Position numbers and translations under genes: made by a program
Origin: Plantago major
Taxonomy: Eukaryota; Streptophyta; Magnoliopsida; Lamiales; Plantaginaceae
Direction: 5' to 3'
NCBI GenBank assembly: GCA_026545765.1
Contig: JAIFAC010000201.1
Coordinates: 62,001-126,000 of the forward strand
Length of the DNA stretch: 64,000 nt
Shown here: positions 34,964-45,531 of the stretch, piece by piece
Layout of the letters: the number at the start of each line of letters is the position of its first letter
Position numbering within the stretch: the first letter of the stretch is position 1
The notes under the pieces: model-generated
The model's input: only the letters and a program-made list of their open reading frames with translations
The model's database searches: none
What the model was told of the DNA's origin: nothing

Positions 34964-36094
34964 TGTTGGTGGGTCTGGAAGCTTGTCTAAATCTTATGTG
35001 ATAGGCGTCTAAGAGAATATTGGTCGTTTCAATCACTCGATGACCTTGCTAATTGAGGTCGATCCAAATGCATTGGGCTGACGTCGACTTGACATGGGGA
35101 CCGGGGGTGAAGACTAGCCAGGCGGTCTACCTATGGAGGTTGATAATCATCTAAGGTCCATAGTTGATCCTTGGACTGACCAACCCAAGAGCTAGCTCTT
35201 GCACTTGGTCTTAGAAAAGCCAGTCTGAAACCTTCCTCATGGAACCGACCGAATGGTGGGTAGGCTACCATCCCACCTCACCTAGTTAGTTAATAGAGGT
35301 TACTCAATCGGCCGCCAAATGAAGCTAGTTTAGCTAACAAGCCAAACTACCCACAACTCTCCAACTAACCAAGGCGTGGTCCGGCCCACTGAGGCTCGAC
35401 TACCTCACCGATATTGGAGGAAGGACTCCAACGGTTAGTTGAGCTATATAGGAGGCATGTGAGCAAGGGAGAGAGGAGGAGGTACTCACTGAACAAACCC
35501 TAGCTACTCACAACTAGCTACGGACAAACATACTCCCTCTCTCTATGACGCCTTCATCTCAAGCAAGATCTTGGAGACTCCTTCACTCCGGTGAGCCTTC
35601 GACCCGTCCTCTATCAACTTGGGACTACCATCAAGCTGATATCCATCTCCATCCATCATCATCATCCATCTCATCCACCATCATACTCAAATGACTACCA
35701 GCTTTACTCAGGACCTACCATCATGATGATATCAGTCCATCATCATCATCCGTCTCATCCACTATCACCCTCAGACTACCAGCTACTTTCGACTCACCTC
35801 CCATTGACTCTGACGATCATCATCCATCTTGTTCCATCGCCCTCAAACATGACCTAACTACTCAACAAGGTAGCTAGCTCACCAAGTGATCATCGATTGC
35901 TCTTAGAAGCAGATCAACAACAGATAAGTCGACTCTCACCATCTTTCTCTCTATCTCCTTCAATTCATACATCTTCCAGTTCAACGACTTGACGTCGAGT
36001 CGCCGTTAAGCACCACAGGTGTCACCTTGGAACCTCACGCCTCTGGGTTTGCTAATGTTGCCTTGCAGGTGTTAGTGCCCCCGATATTCTAACA
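34964..36094. mobile_element. Probable solo LTR of an LTR retrotransposon
   Basis: A 1131-bp block, visibly richer in GC than its surroundings, starting TGTTGG and ending CTAACA (perfect 6-bp terminal inverted repeat of the LTR type). It contains a promoter-like gctatataggaggc at about 35442, followed by an accctagcta leader-like stretch, which fits a U3/R/U5 layout. It also holds catcatcatccatctcatcc repeats at 35650-35770. No gag/pol frames are nearby and the flanking 5 bp (tcgta / atttt) do not match, so it is a solo or truncated LTR. Superfamily not determined. Confidence 0.5.
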
Positions 36095-36817
36095 ATTTTG
36101 ATTGTAGATTTATGGCGTCTCAGTGTAGAATAAACCTAACATGCTAAAGTTTAGCGAAATTTAAAGGGATTGAATGTTATTTATATCAACAAGGTGTCTT
36201 AGTTGTTGAAAATTATCTATAAAATTTGAGTTAATTGTGCGTGTTTTGACAATCTTATAATGGGTGATCGATTGGAAAGATCTAGATTTGTACAGAGTGA
36301 GACAAAGTATCTTGGTAAGTACACTCACTCCGTTAGGAGTTTACTTTTCAAGTTAACAAAATCTAGCTTTGTGTGTATGGACTATGGACCAAGCGGACCA
36401 ATAAAATGGGCTAATAGGCCCATCATTTCTCGTAATAATTGGGCCTTGATTGGGCCCTAATGAAAGTGAAATCAATTTGACGTGAACTGTGGGACACTGG
36501 GATATACTTCCTCCAAGCATTGGAATGTCTTGTAAACTTAAAATTGTGTTTGATCGATGAACATAGCATTTCATATTATCAACCAATATTAAAGACAAAA
36601 GACATTTTTCACATACATTTAACTTGGATGAATAGATGACTTAGATCATATAGAATTCGATTCATTTGAATTGAACTCATATAAAAGCTTCGAAGTCATA
36701 ATTAAGTAGATTCATACTATTTGTCCATGATGTTGGGTAGATAATTCATCAATGTCACATGTTTCGACAGTAAAAAGACATGACAACAATGCACTTGGCA
36801 CAGGTGATCTGTACTCT
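36095..36817. other. Intergenic, no gene seen
   Basis: Short frames at 36260-36460 (+) and 36353-36598 (-) overlap each other in a gggcc-containing stretch and have no motif. Confidence 0.5.
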
Positions 36818-37568
36818 TTACTCTAATGCACATGTTTTATTTGCCACATTCATAAAACCATGCAGAATTTCAGGCATTTTGTTAACCACCTTCATAACTA
36901 ACCTGCTAGATGATCTTGGCACCAAATGATCATGAAACCTGAAACGATAGATCCATCCGTTTCTCACAAGAGTCTCTTGAAAAGCAACAAGATCAACAGT
37001 CGATGAATATAACGAATATAATTCTGGCATGCAGAAACGTTGTTTTAGAGATTTGGGTGGAACGGAATGCATGTTAAAATTTTCAAAGTTCATCATTTGC
37101 CTACACCACTGCTTCTGATAGTTACAATCAAACAATGCACGAAACACTTACTTCTTTGAACAACGTTTATATGTAGACTTTGCAGATTAAGCCGAATCTC
37201 TCACAGGGCAACTCTCCTTTGGCATGTCTTTTGGATTCAGAGTGCTATAAGTCTATAACCATAGCATGCCAATAGAGAGTAGCCCTATGGTGATTCACTT
37301 ACAAAGTACCATATTTTCTTCAAAAAAATTATAATGTTCCGGTTTTCTTGATGTTAAATTTATATAGGCTGTCACTAGCTTCAAATGCACAGATGGAATA
37401 AACCATGGAGTAAATGGCATATGCTTAAATGCTTGTGCTATTGATATACTTTGAATGTCTGCTTTTTCATGGTCATAACAAGATAACAGATTCCCATCAC
37501 TGTAGGTGGCCCTTGAAATTGTTTTTTTAGGCAACATATGGGAAAAAAGCTCTTGATTGAGATGCTGT
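36818..37568 (-). pseudogene. Unidentified protein-coding fragment, two exons
   Basis: Two minus-strand exons can be joined in frame: 37568-37310 (after acceptor tcccag, ending ...EENM|gtactt) and 37114-36818 (after acceptor ctatcag, starting KQWCRQMMNFENF, stop at the low-coordinate end). The intron is 195 bp. Sequence features: SISIAQAFKHMPFTPWFIPS, VHLKLVTAYINLTSRKPEHY, FCMPELYSLYSSTVDLVAFQ, NGWIYRFRFHDHLVPRSSSR. The amino acid mix looks like a genuine globular protein of about 185 residues. No upstream exon with a start codon was found, so it is probably 5'-truncated. I recognise no family. Confidence 0.4.
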
Positions 37569-38383
37569 CTGGGAGATTTTCATATCCATGAACTAGCATA
37601 TCCTAAACGATATTCGTCACTTGGTCAGTTCGCTTTAGGTCGTGGCTTTTCGAAAATTGGATTTCCAAGTTGCCTGTAAGCTGTTTCTTGGATTTTAGTT
37701 GTTGCAGAGGTGTTGGTAGATAATCGATGGATGACTAATATAAATGGAGTGAAACGATTATTAATTAGAAAAAAAAAGTAAATTTATAAGTACGATAACT
37801 TAATATGTTTATGGATGTTTGGTAGTAGTGCTCTTATCTTGAGTCGAGCCTTACGGGCTTGGCTTAATAAGCTTCGGCTTGGCTCGGTTCGATAAGCTAT
37901 TCGGTAGGCAGTCTAACCATCTTCGTTTATTTGTTAATTTCGATAAAGCTCGTTAAGAGTAATTTTTAATAAATTTATATTTTTATACATATTTTAATAT
38001 TTTTATAGATAAATTTCGTTAAAAGCTCGTAATTTTTAGAGTTAAGTCATTTCGTTTCATGTTACTCGAGCTCGAGCCGTTTTTCTCGTTTTGTTAACGG
38101 CGAGCCAATCGGCTCGTTTGAAATCAACTCGAGTCGAGTATCATAATCTTTCGTTAATTAACTATTTGTTATTTCACGATTGATATTGAATTGTCGATTG
38201 TGGGCCTTAATACATGTGTAGTTGTGTTGGACAATGTTTATACTGGGCTGGATTTTCTGTCTTTGGGCTGGTTCTTTGAATTGTTGGGCGCCAAATATTC
38301 TGTTACTATTTCGGCTCATCAACAATGTACATAATTCAAAGTTCACTTTGTCGCATTTTATTCATTATAAAGTTATAAAAAGT
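37569..38383. other. Intergenic with degraded repeat
   Basis: 37830-38150 is rich in gctcg/cgagc words (ttggctcggttcgataagct, actcgagctcgagccg) like the decayed repeats near 21.3 and 31.1 kb. No ends could be set and no gene was seen. Confidence 0.4.
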
Positions 38384-38600
38384 AATACCGCCCGTTCTAT
38401 TAGTAAGATCAGGTTTACCATTTAGTTTTGAGCAATTTTAGGTAAAATGGAATAAAATAGTACATAAATTGTAAAAAGTAAGAAAGATTGATAAAGTATG
38501 AAATATAGCGATTAAAAATTAATGAGAGGAGATAGTGGATTTTAACGTTCAACTTTAAAAACGCTAAAATGGCAAATATGTTTTTAAAGAAGGGAGTATA
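38384..38600. mobile_element. Stowaway-like MITE (candidate), related to 10850-11093
   Basis: The left end taataccgcccgttctatt and right end aaagaagggagtata form weak inverted termini. The core (gataaagtatgaaatatagc) matches the element at 10850-11093. About 217 bp, non-coding. Confidence 0.45.
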
Positions 38601-41345
38601 TCAAAGTTTTTAAAAGAAGGGGTATATCTTATGCCTAACTACTTTTAAATAGTCATGAAATAGTTTTTCCCCTGACTAATTGTCAGTCAAACATTATCGA
38701 ACCGACTAATCGATCAAACGTTATCGAAACCTTTTTAGGTAGATTTTCCAATAACATTTTTACATTGATAGGGCTCAAATTTGAGATCTTGCCTATATAC
38801 TTAAATTCCATTACCACCTGAACCAATATTAATATTAATAGGCAGTAGTTATGAAATAGTTGAAATTGCAATGATCTAGAAATTAATATGAAGTCATTTT
38901 CTTTGGGCCAAAACTAATAAGTTATTTGGTCAATATCCCATATAGTCAATATGATGCCTCGCTTTATGGACCAATTTAGGTGTCTTATGTTTCAACTAGT
39001 TCTATTGGGGCCTTGCTGAACAGTGCATGCTTGTGGGAAAGAAAAAGCAAAAGATTCTCATAATAATCCGTAAATGTCTTAAATTAGAATTCCACCTAAG
39101 CAAAAATATCCGTAAATATCTTGACTTTGAATTCCACCTCTGCAAAATATTGGTCTCATCTAGAATATATGACCCGTTATCGGATATACTACAAGTTATC
39201 ACATAAATTTTAAATGGAATATATTAAATTCTAAATGTTAGTACTGAAGTTTTAGATTTATTTGACGCAGACGAAATCGGATCCATTTGAGTTGTCTGAA
39301 CTCACCCTTTGTGCGAAATTTTTGAACTTGGTTATATCCATGCACCTAACTCTATTTAATTGGAAGCTATATTTGAAAAGTAAATGAAATATTAATAAAG
39401 TTTGAGATTTTTTCAATGTTGGGATACCGTGGGACCTCGGTTTCGCTCATCTATCCGACATCGAACTTTCCAGTTTCAAGTATAACTATAGCAACTAACT
39501 CTTTGTATCTAGTTAAAAAGTAAATTTCGTCCATTCTACAACACACATGGTGTCGTGATATATTGACTCAAGACATTGAATCGTTATGGGGCTGGCGTCA
39601 CATTCTAAGTCTCCAAAACTAAAAGCATAAATTATATTTCATAAGGATAACCGTTATCTGGTGATGAGTGTCTGATAAAAAAAAATACATCCGTGTATTC
39701 ATACCCACTAACCACCGTCGATTATATTTTTGATAGTAAATGATGGTTAATTATTTGGTAACCATACTAGGTGGGGGTGGCAGTTAAGTGTCAACCTTAA
39801 CCGATCGTCCCACCGCATAAGCGCTAGTAATATATATTTTTATTTTAGTAATGAATATATCTTTCTGTAACATACATCGACTTAAAAGCAGGTTGTGGTG
39901 AATAGTATATCTGAAATACTTGCTTATGGTATGGCTTTTAGAATCTGAAAAATAAATCAAATGTGAAATTTCCGGTAGCGAAACAATCATCTGGTTGAGG
40001 CGTCGTAGAGCGGTCGTGAAATGGCGCTTCTTAGTACAATAAGTAGAATACCGGTAATTAGTGTCTGGTCATTCTGAAATGGTATCAGCGGGATAATGGA
40101 TTGTCACACCTAAAAGTTCGACGAGGACGTCGAGTTGGACGTCGCTTCCTGCTGTCATTTAGATGTTTGCTATTGGTTTTTGGTGTCTTTTGTATCCTGT
40201 TGTGTTTCAGTTTGCAAACAAGCAGTTGACTTATGCACTACTGATGTTTCGAAATAAACATTACACAACCATTCCATAAACTAATGTCGCCATGAGTAAC
40301 TAGGAGAATACAATTGGCTGAATCAATGCAACTAATTTTAAACAATTTAATAATTTAATTCCATAGCGTAATGTAATTCATTTTAATGTGTGAAAGCGCC
40401 AATCGTCCGTTATCCATTCACGTAAAATAACCAACCGATCCGTGACGGTTTGGAGAAAACTCCACCCGTTGTGGCTAGTGATTTGGCTAATCCCGTGGCC
40501 ATGGTCGATTATAATTCGGTAAATAACATTAAATAAGTCTACGTACATCCCTATCCGGTGACATCATTGTGACTAGAATCCACTAAGATTGGTTTATAAA
40601 GTCCAAATAAAATAAGAAAAACTCTCAAATTGACAGATATGAATTATGAATGAGATAGTCATCAATACGTGCAATTAAAGGGTGGTCAGATATCAAATGT
40701 AGTGTGGAAATGAAGGTTCTTATTTCTTTCTCTTGCTGACAAATATTTTGTCACCTCCACGTTGGATTGTGTAGTTTGAACAGGTATTGAACTAACTGGA
40801 TAAGCTTGAACGATTTTAATGTCTGGAAATATTATGTGACTAAACAACACAAGTCACCGATTCAATTCATTGGTGGGATTAATTTAACAAAATCTTAGCT
40901 ACCTCGATAACGAGTCTACGACGACTCCGACTCCGACTCCAATTTAACCACACCGAGTCACCAACCCAACTTTTACGGTTTATCCGTGTATTGTTTTACT
41001 TTAAATGTTGTATGCATCACCGTACACCATGATCCAAATGTGCTTAGTGTAGAGAAAATCAGTTTTCTGTTTAACATGTAAATGCAACGATCTAGAGTTT
41101 AACAATTATAGCCATCGATAATGATGCTCGTATAAATAATGTTAGTTCACAAATTCACTAATGGTTACTTTAAATTCAAGTATGTTTGTTCTAAATCAGT
41201 TTTTTTACCGATAATCTATTGAAAAGTTTTTTGTTGTGTAAGTACAAAGTGTATTGGCCTATTGAATTGAAACTACCAAAACATTCAAGCGAATCAATTA
41301 CGAACACATGCCTTGTACAATTCATGAGAGACATACTTGTGAGAC
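38601..41345. other. Intergenic, no gene seen
   Basis: Short unrelated frames only (38683-38871, 39002-39202, 39784-39990, all minus). No domain, RNA gene or bounded transposon was recognised in about 2.7 kb. Confidence 0.5.
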
Positions 41346-41573
41346 AAGTCTTGGCGATAAATCACTCGAAAATCCTTACTAATATCATTGACTATTCAAA
41401 ATTTCAACGATTTATTAATTAGGTGTCAGGATTTAAATATGGTAAGTTTATTTACGTACAAATAAGTCTTGGTAAGTGAATCACCCGAAAATCAGCACTA
41501 ATATCATCGACTATTAAAAATTTCGATGATTTATTAATTAGGTGTCGGAATTTAAACATGGTAAGTTTATTTT
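41346..41573. repeat. Tandem duplication of about 115 bp upstream of SDH copy 1
   Basis: Units 41346-41463 and 41464-41573 share aagtcttgg, aatcac(t/c)cgaaaat, atttattaattaggtgtc and atggtaagtttattt. They are diverged but clear. The array ends about 115 bp upstream of the SDH copy 1 TATA box. Confidence 0.75.
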
Positions 41574-41688
41574 ATTTCCTTTTCGATAGAAGTTCTACAA
41601 TTTGACTAGTATCTCCTTATCGATTTTCATAAAAACAGCATTTTCCATTCTTGGTTTGATTCTAACCTAAGACACGTTTTCCTCAACT

Positions 41689-41696
41689 TATAAATA
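41689..41696 (+). promoter_or_regulatory. TATA box of SDH copy 1
   Basis: TATAAATA about 380 bp upstream of ATG 42076. The distance is explained by a likely 5'-UTR intron: donor atcaag|gtattt at about 41804 and acceptor aagtgcag|acaaatt near 42010. Confidence 0.5.
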
Positions 41697-42075
41697 TAAG
41701 CTTGGTTCTCCATCTTTTCATTGAATACTTCTCTTCATCATCATCCATACATAAGAGAACTTTACTCCGTATTATTAGAATCTTGAATTTATTTCCAATC
41801 AAGGTATTTTCATATCTTTTTTGCTGTTATTTTTTCCAGATTATTACAGCTTAATGCAAGTGTTTGTTCTAGATAATACTCGACTAGCCAGGACATGGCA
41901 TAGTACGTCATCATTAAAATTTAAAAAATAAAAATAAAAGAAGCCTGTTTTTTAGCTCCTTTTGGCTCTAAGTTTGGCTGATCTCACTCTTTCCAACTTC
42001 TATAAGTGCAGACAAATTAAGCCCATCCATTCATAGTTGAGAGAGTTAGTGAGAAAGGAAGAAGAAGAGAGAAAA

Positions 42076-44539
42076 ATGGGAAAAGGTGGCATGTCTCAAG
42101 GTAACAATGGTGCTGAGGTTAAAGATGGAGAAGAAGTTAACATGGCTGCTTGGCTTCTTGGTGTTAACAATCTCAAGATTCAGCCTTTTGAGCTTCCTGC
42201 TCTTGGTAATTTTGCTTTCTATGCATGTTTTTGTTATAAAAATGTGATATTGGTTGGTTTTGTAATGTTTAACAATCTCAGAATTCAGCCTTTAGGTAAT
42301 TTCTCTTTTTGTGCATGATCTTGTCATAAAAATGTGATCTTGGTTGGTTTTGTAATGTGTTAACAATGTCAAGATGCAGCCTTTTAAGCTCATGTTCTTG
42401 GTAATTTCTCCTTGTATGCATGATTTTGTTTTTAAAATGTGATCTTGGTTGGTTCTGTAATGTGTTAACAATCTCAAGAATCAGCCTTTTGAGCTTCCTG
42501 CTCTTGGTAATTTCTCTTTCTGTGCATGATTTTGTCATAAAAATGTGATCTTGGTTGGTTTTGCAATGTGTTAACAATCTCAAGATTCAAAGTTTTGAGC
42601 TTCTGTTCTTGGTAATTTCTGTCATAAAAATGTGATCTTGGTTTTTTTTTTTTTTTTTTTTTTTAATGTTTTATGGAAATATGGAATACTGATTCTGTGA
42701 ATGCTGGCTTGTTGTTTTGGGATTAGGTCCTCATGATGTTAGAATCAGAATGAAAGCTGTTGGTATCTGTGGAAGTGATGTTCATTACTATAAAAGGTAA
42801 ATACAAGCACCAATACAATTAACCATTATCTTGTTTGTTTCTTCTGCTTTCATGTATATTGATTTGACATTCAAGAAATCTGTTATAAGAGAGAAACTTT
42901 AACATTTGAAGATACTAGGAAAGAATGTTTGCATGTTAGAATAGTTGGGAGAAAAGGCAGATTTGGAAGTATCAGATCCAGATTGTCTGTTAGGAGAAAA
43001 GGAATTTAACTCTGTTTGTCATTTAGGTTCTTTGTGAGCTTAGTACAAGTATAGATGAATAACTTTTAAGACTTGGGTTTGAATCTTTTGATTTAAATGA
43101 CTTTGAGAGACACTTTTGCCTGTTAGGATAGTAGTAGTAAGGAGAAGAGGAGATTTGGAAGTGTTAAATCTAGATTGTCTACTAGAAAACAGGGAAATAA
43201 TTCTGTTTCTCAGCATTGAGCTGACTAGAAAAGATTCTGAAAAGTAGTTGTAATTAGCTCCACAGTTTTGCTTTGTAATATTGTTCAACCGTTCTTACGA
43301 TGATCTCCTTTCTGTGATTTTCAGCAAATGAAGTTGGTAGATTTACGTCGTTGAAGAACCTATGGTCATTGAGCACGAATCGCTGGTATTGTTGAGGAAA
43401 TCGGGACCAATGTGAAGCATCTAAGCGCCTGGTGACGCGTGGCTGTTGAGCCTGGGATCAGTTGCTGGAGATGTGATCACTGCAAGGAAGGCCGTTACAA
43501 TCTCTGCCCTGATATGAAGTTTTTAGCTACTCCACCTCACCACGGTTCCTTGCTAATCAGGTTAGCTAGCTAATAAAACTATTACCAGCCTTTTAACTGG
43601 AACTCATCCGATTCAAAGTATAAATTTTGACTGAAGCTTTTCCTGTAACAGATTGTGCATCCTGCGGACTTGTGTTTTAAACTGCCCGATAATGTGAGTT
43701 TTGGAGGAAAGGCGATGATTGAGCCCTTGGCGTTGGAGTTCATGCTTGTCGTCGTGCCAATGTAAACCCTGAAACTAATGTGCTGGTGGTGGGAGCTGGA
43801 CCTATAGGGCTTGTGACAATGCTCGCAGCTCGAGCTTTTGGAGCTCCAAGAATTGTGATTGTGGATGTAGATGACAACCGCCTAGCAGTTGCAAAGCAGC
43901 TCGGAGCAGGCGAGACTGTCAAAGTCTCAACGATATCAAGGTCTGTTGAAGATTATTAAAGAATTTTCCTTTCCGAATTTATCTATGTTATAAAGTTCTA
44001 ACTTGTAAAGAGAATCGAGAAATAACCAAGAATGGTTTTTCAAACAGGATGTAGCTGAAGAAGTGGAAGAGTCAAAGAAAGCTATGGCAGGTGTAGTCAT
44101 ATAACCTTTGACTGTCGGGTTTTAATAAAACCATGTCAACAGCTCTCAGCCACTTCTGCGGAGGTAAAAGTTTGCCTAGTCGGGATGGGTCATCACGAGA
44201 TGACCGTCCTGCTCCTGCTGCCGTCAGGTACTCCTCTGTCTAATCAATAATTCACGTTTTCATTTTCATTCGTCCATGTCCACAATTTAACTTTCCTTTG
44301 TTAGTGTTTATTAGTAACTGATGTTTGTTCCTTGCTTGGATAATTCAGGGAAGTGGATGTGGTAGGATATTCGCTTCTGAAACACGTGGCCCTTGTGCAT
44401 CGAGTTCCTGAAGAGTGGCAAGATTGGCGTGAAGCCGATGATCACCCATAGATCTGGATTCAGTCAGAAGGAAGTCGAAGAAGCGTTTGAAAGCAGCGGA
44501 CGTGGTGGCAATGCTATCAAGGTCATGTTTATTCTGTGA
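42076..44539 (+). CDS. SDH: NAD-dependent sorbitol (polyol) dehydrogenase, copy 1, six exons, many small indels
   Basis: Zinc medium-chain dehydrogenase converting sorbitol to fructose with NAD, cytosolic. Exons: 42076-42205, 42727-42796, 43325-43560, 43654-43940, 44048-44227, 44349-44539, all with GT/AG borders. Exon 1: MGKGGMSQ...[20 protein letters not shown]. Exon 2: the catalytic zinc region [14 protein letters not shown]. Exon 3 (several frame breaks): EEPMVI, then the structural-zinc cysteines C-x2-C up to [16 protein letters not shown]. Exon 4: NAD-binding [20 protein letters not shown] and [18 protein letters not shown] (the Asp fits NAD rather than NADP). Exons 5 and 6: [28 protein letters not shown] and AIKVMFIL at the end. 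Expected length about 360 aa. Exons 3 to 6 contain numerous 1-2 nt indels, so the gene is broken as written. It is the best-preserved of three tandem copies. Confidence 0.8.
42165..42640 (+). repeat. Five-unit minisatellite made of the exon 1/intron 1 junction of SDH copy 1
   Basis: Units of about 105 bp begin gttaacaatctcaagattca (coding in unit 1) and include the 3' end of exon 1, the 5' splice site (ctt g|gtaattt) and the first part of intron 1 (cataaaaatgtgatcttggt). The GT dinucleotides of the five donor sites fall at 42206, 42296, 42401, 42507 and 42612. Unit 2 is shortened (90 bp) and unit 5 runs into a T run (42642-42664). Each unit could present an alternative donor or cryptic exon. 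Confidence 0.9.
42936..43207 (+). repeat. Direct repeat inside intron 2 of SDH copy 1
   Basis: Blocks at about 42936-43014 and 43119-43207 share tgttag(a/g)atag, gagatttggaagt-t(a/c), atc(c/t)agattgtct and a(t/c)tctgttt. A diverged duplication of about 80-90 bp within the intron. Confidence 0.65.
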
Positions 44540-45531
44540 GTGTAGCATATGGAGCAAGCAGTTCTTTGAGTCAATGGAGAATAATAATCAAACTGTTAAT
44601 GTCTCTAGTTTCTGTGAATCTGTGAGTTGTGAGAAAGTGAGATCTAAAATCTAGCTCATAGTCTCACTTGGTTATTTTATTTTTATGATGTAGTAGTACA
44701 AATTAAAGACTTTTTTCAAGGAAATGTTATTTCCCCTGTATATCTGGTGAATAAGTAGTCCCCTGACACCAAGATAGTTTAAAATGCAATTGACAAGCAA
44801 TGTAGGATTCTAAAAAGAAAAACAAAAAATAAGTTCACTGACAAAATACGGAAATGTTGCATTACAACATACAAGGCTAGTTCTAAAGTGAAACTGTGGA
44901 AGCAAATAATTCCCTGCAAAGAAAGTTCTTGAAAATGTGTTAAAGAATCATTCTTGCATTAATAGATAATATAACTTCATTAATTGAAAGGATAAGCTAA
45001 ATCACCTAATTAGCAAAATCAAATATTTACGCAATTTACTTTTCAGGTTCTATATCGACCACCTTATAATCACTAAGAAAAATCCACAATAAGTGAGCTT
45101 TTAAAATTGTTAACGACAGAATAAAGTGTAATTAACGTGCCGAAAGAAGAAGTGAATATACATTTGACAGAAACTGCCCGTTTCGATAAGACTTCTAGAA
45201 CCGATTTTTGTTTCTAATTTATCTTTTATTTTGATTATATGATGAATTATGGGTATACATGATTTACAAGAAACATTGAGTAGGATGAACGGAATCTTAC
45301 TTTTGTGTATAAGCTGGTGATATATAGTATAGTGTAAGGTCATTTTCGAACTCCATTTTATGTGATTAGTGCTTAATGGGCACTATACACCACTCGTCAT
45401 GCAAAAAGCATGCTCCTAGTGCTTCATCATGATCCAAAGTTTGCATCTTTTGTATTATATATACGTGTTATGTTGATCTAAATATTTCCAGTAGTCTTAG
45501 TGATTGAGGAAGCAAGATTTATGAAGGAGAA
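44540..45531. other. Spacer between SDH copies 1 and 2
   Basis: 3' flank of copy 1 and promoter of copy 2. A TATA-like attatatata at 45455-45464 lies about 70 bp upstream of the copy 2 ATG. No other gene was seen. Confidence 0.5.

Noticed and set aside
34964..36094. Full LTR retrotransposon with gag-pol
   Set aside because: Only one LTR-like block; no protease, reverse transcriptase or integrase motifs in any frame nearby and no second copy in the window.
42278..42583. 101-aa minus-strand frame with repeated [14 protein letters not shown] segments
   Set aside because: It is the reverse-strand translation of the SDH intron minisatellite; the protein repeat simply mirrors the DNA repeat.
42165..42640. 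Regularly spaced repeats resembling a CRISPR array
   Set aside because: Units of about 105 bp repeat in full without unique spacers, lie in a plant gene and overlap coding sequence, so this is a minisatellite.
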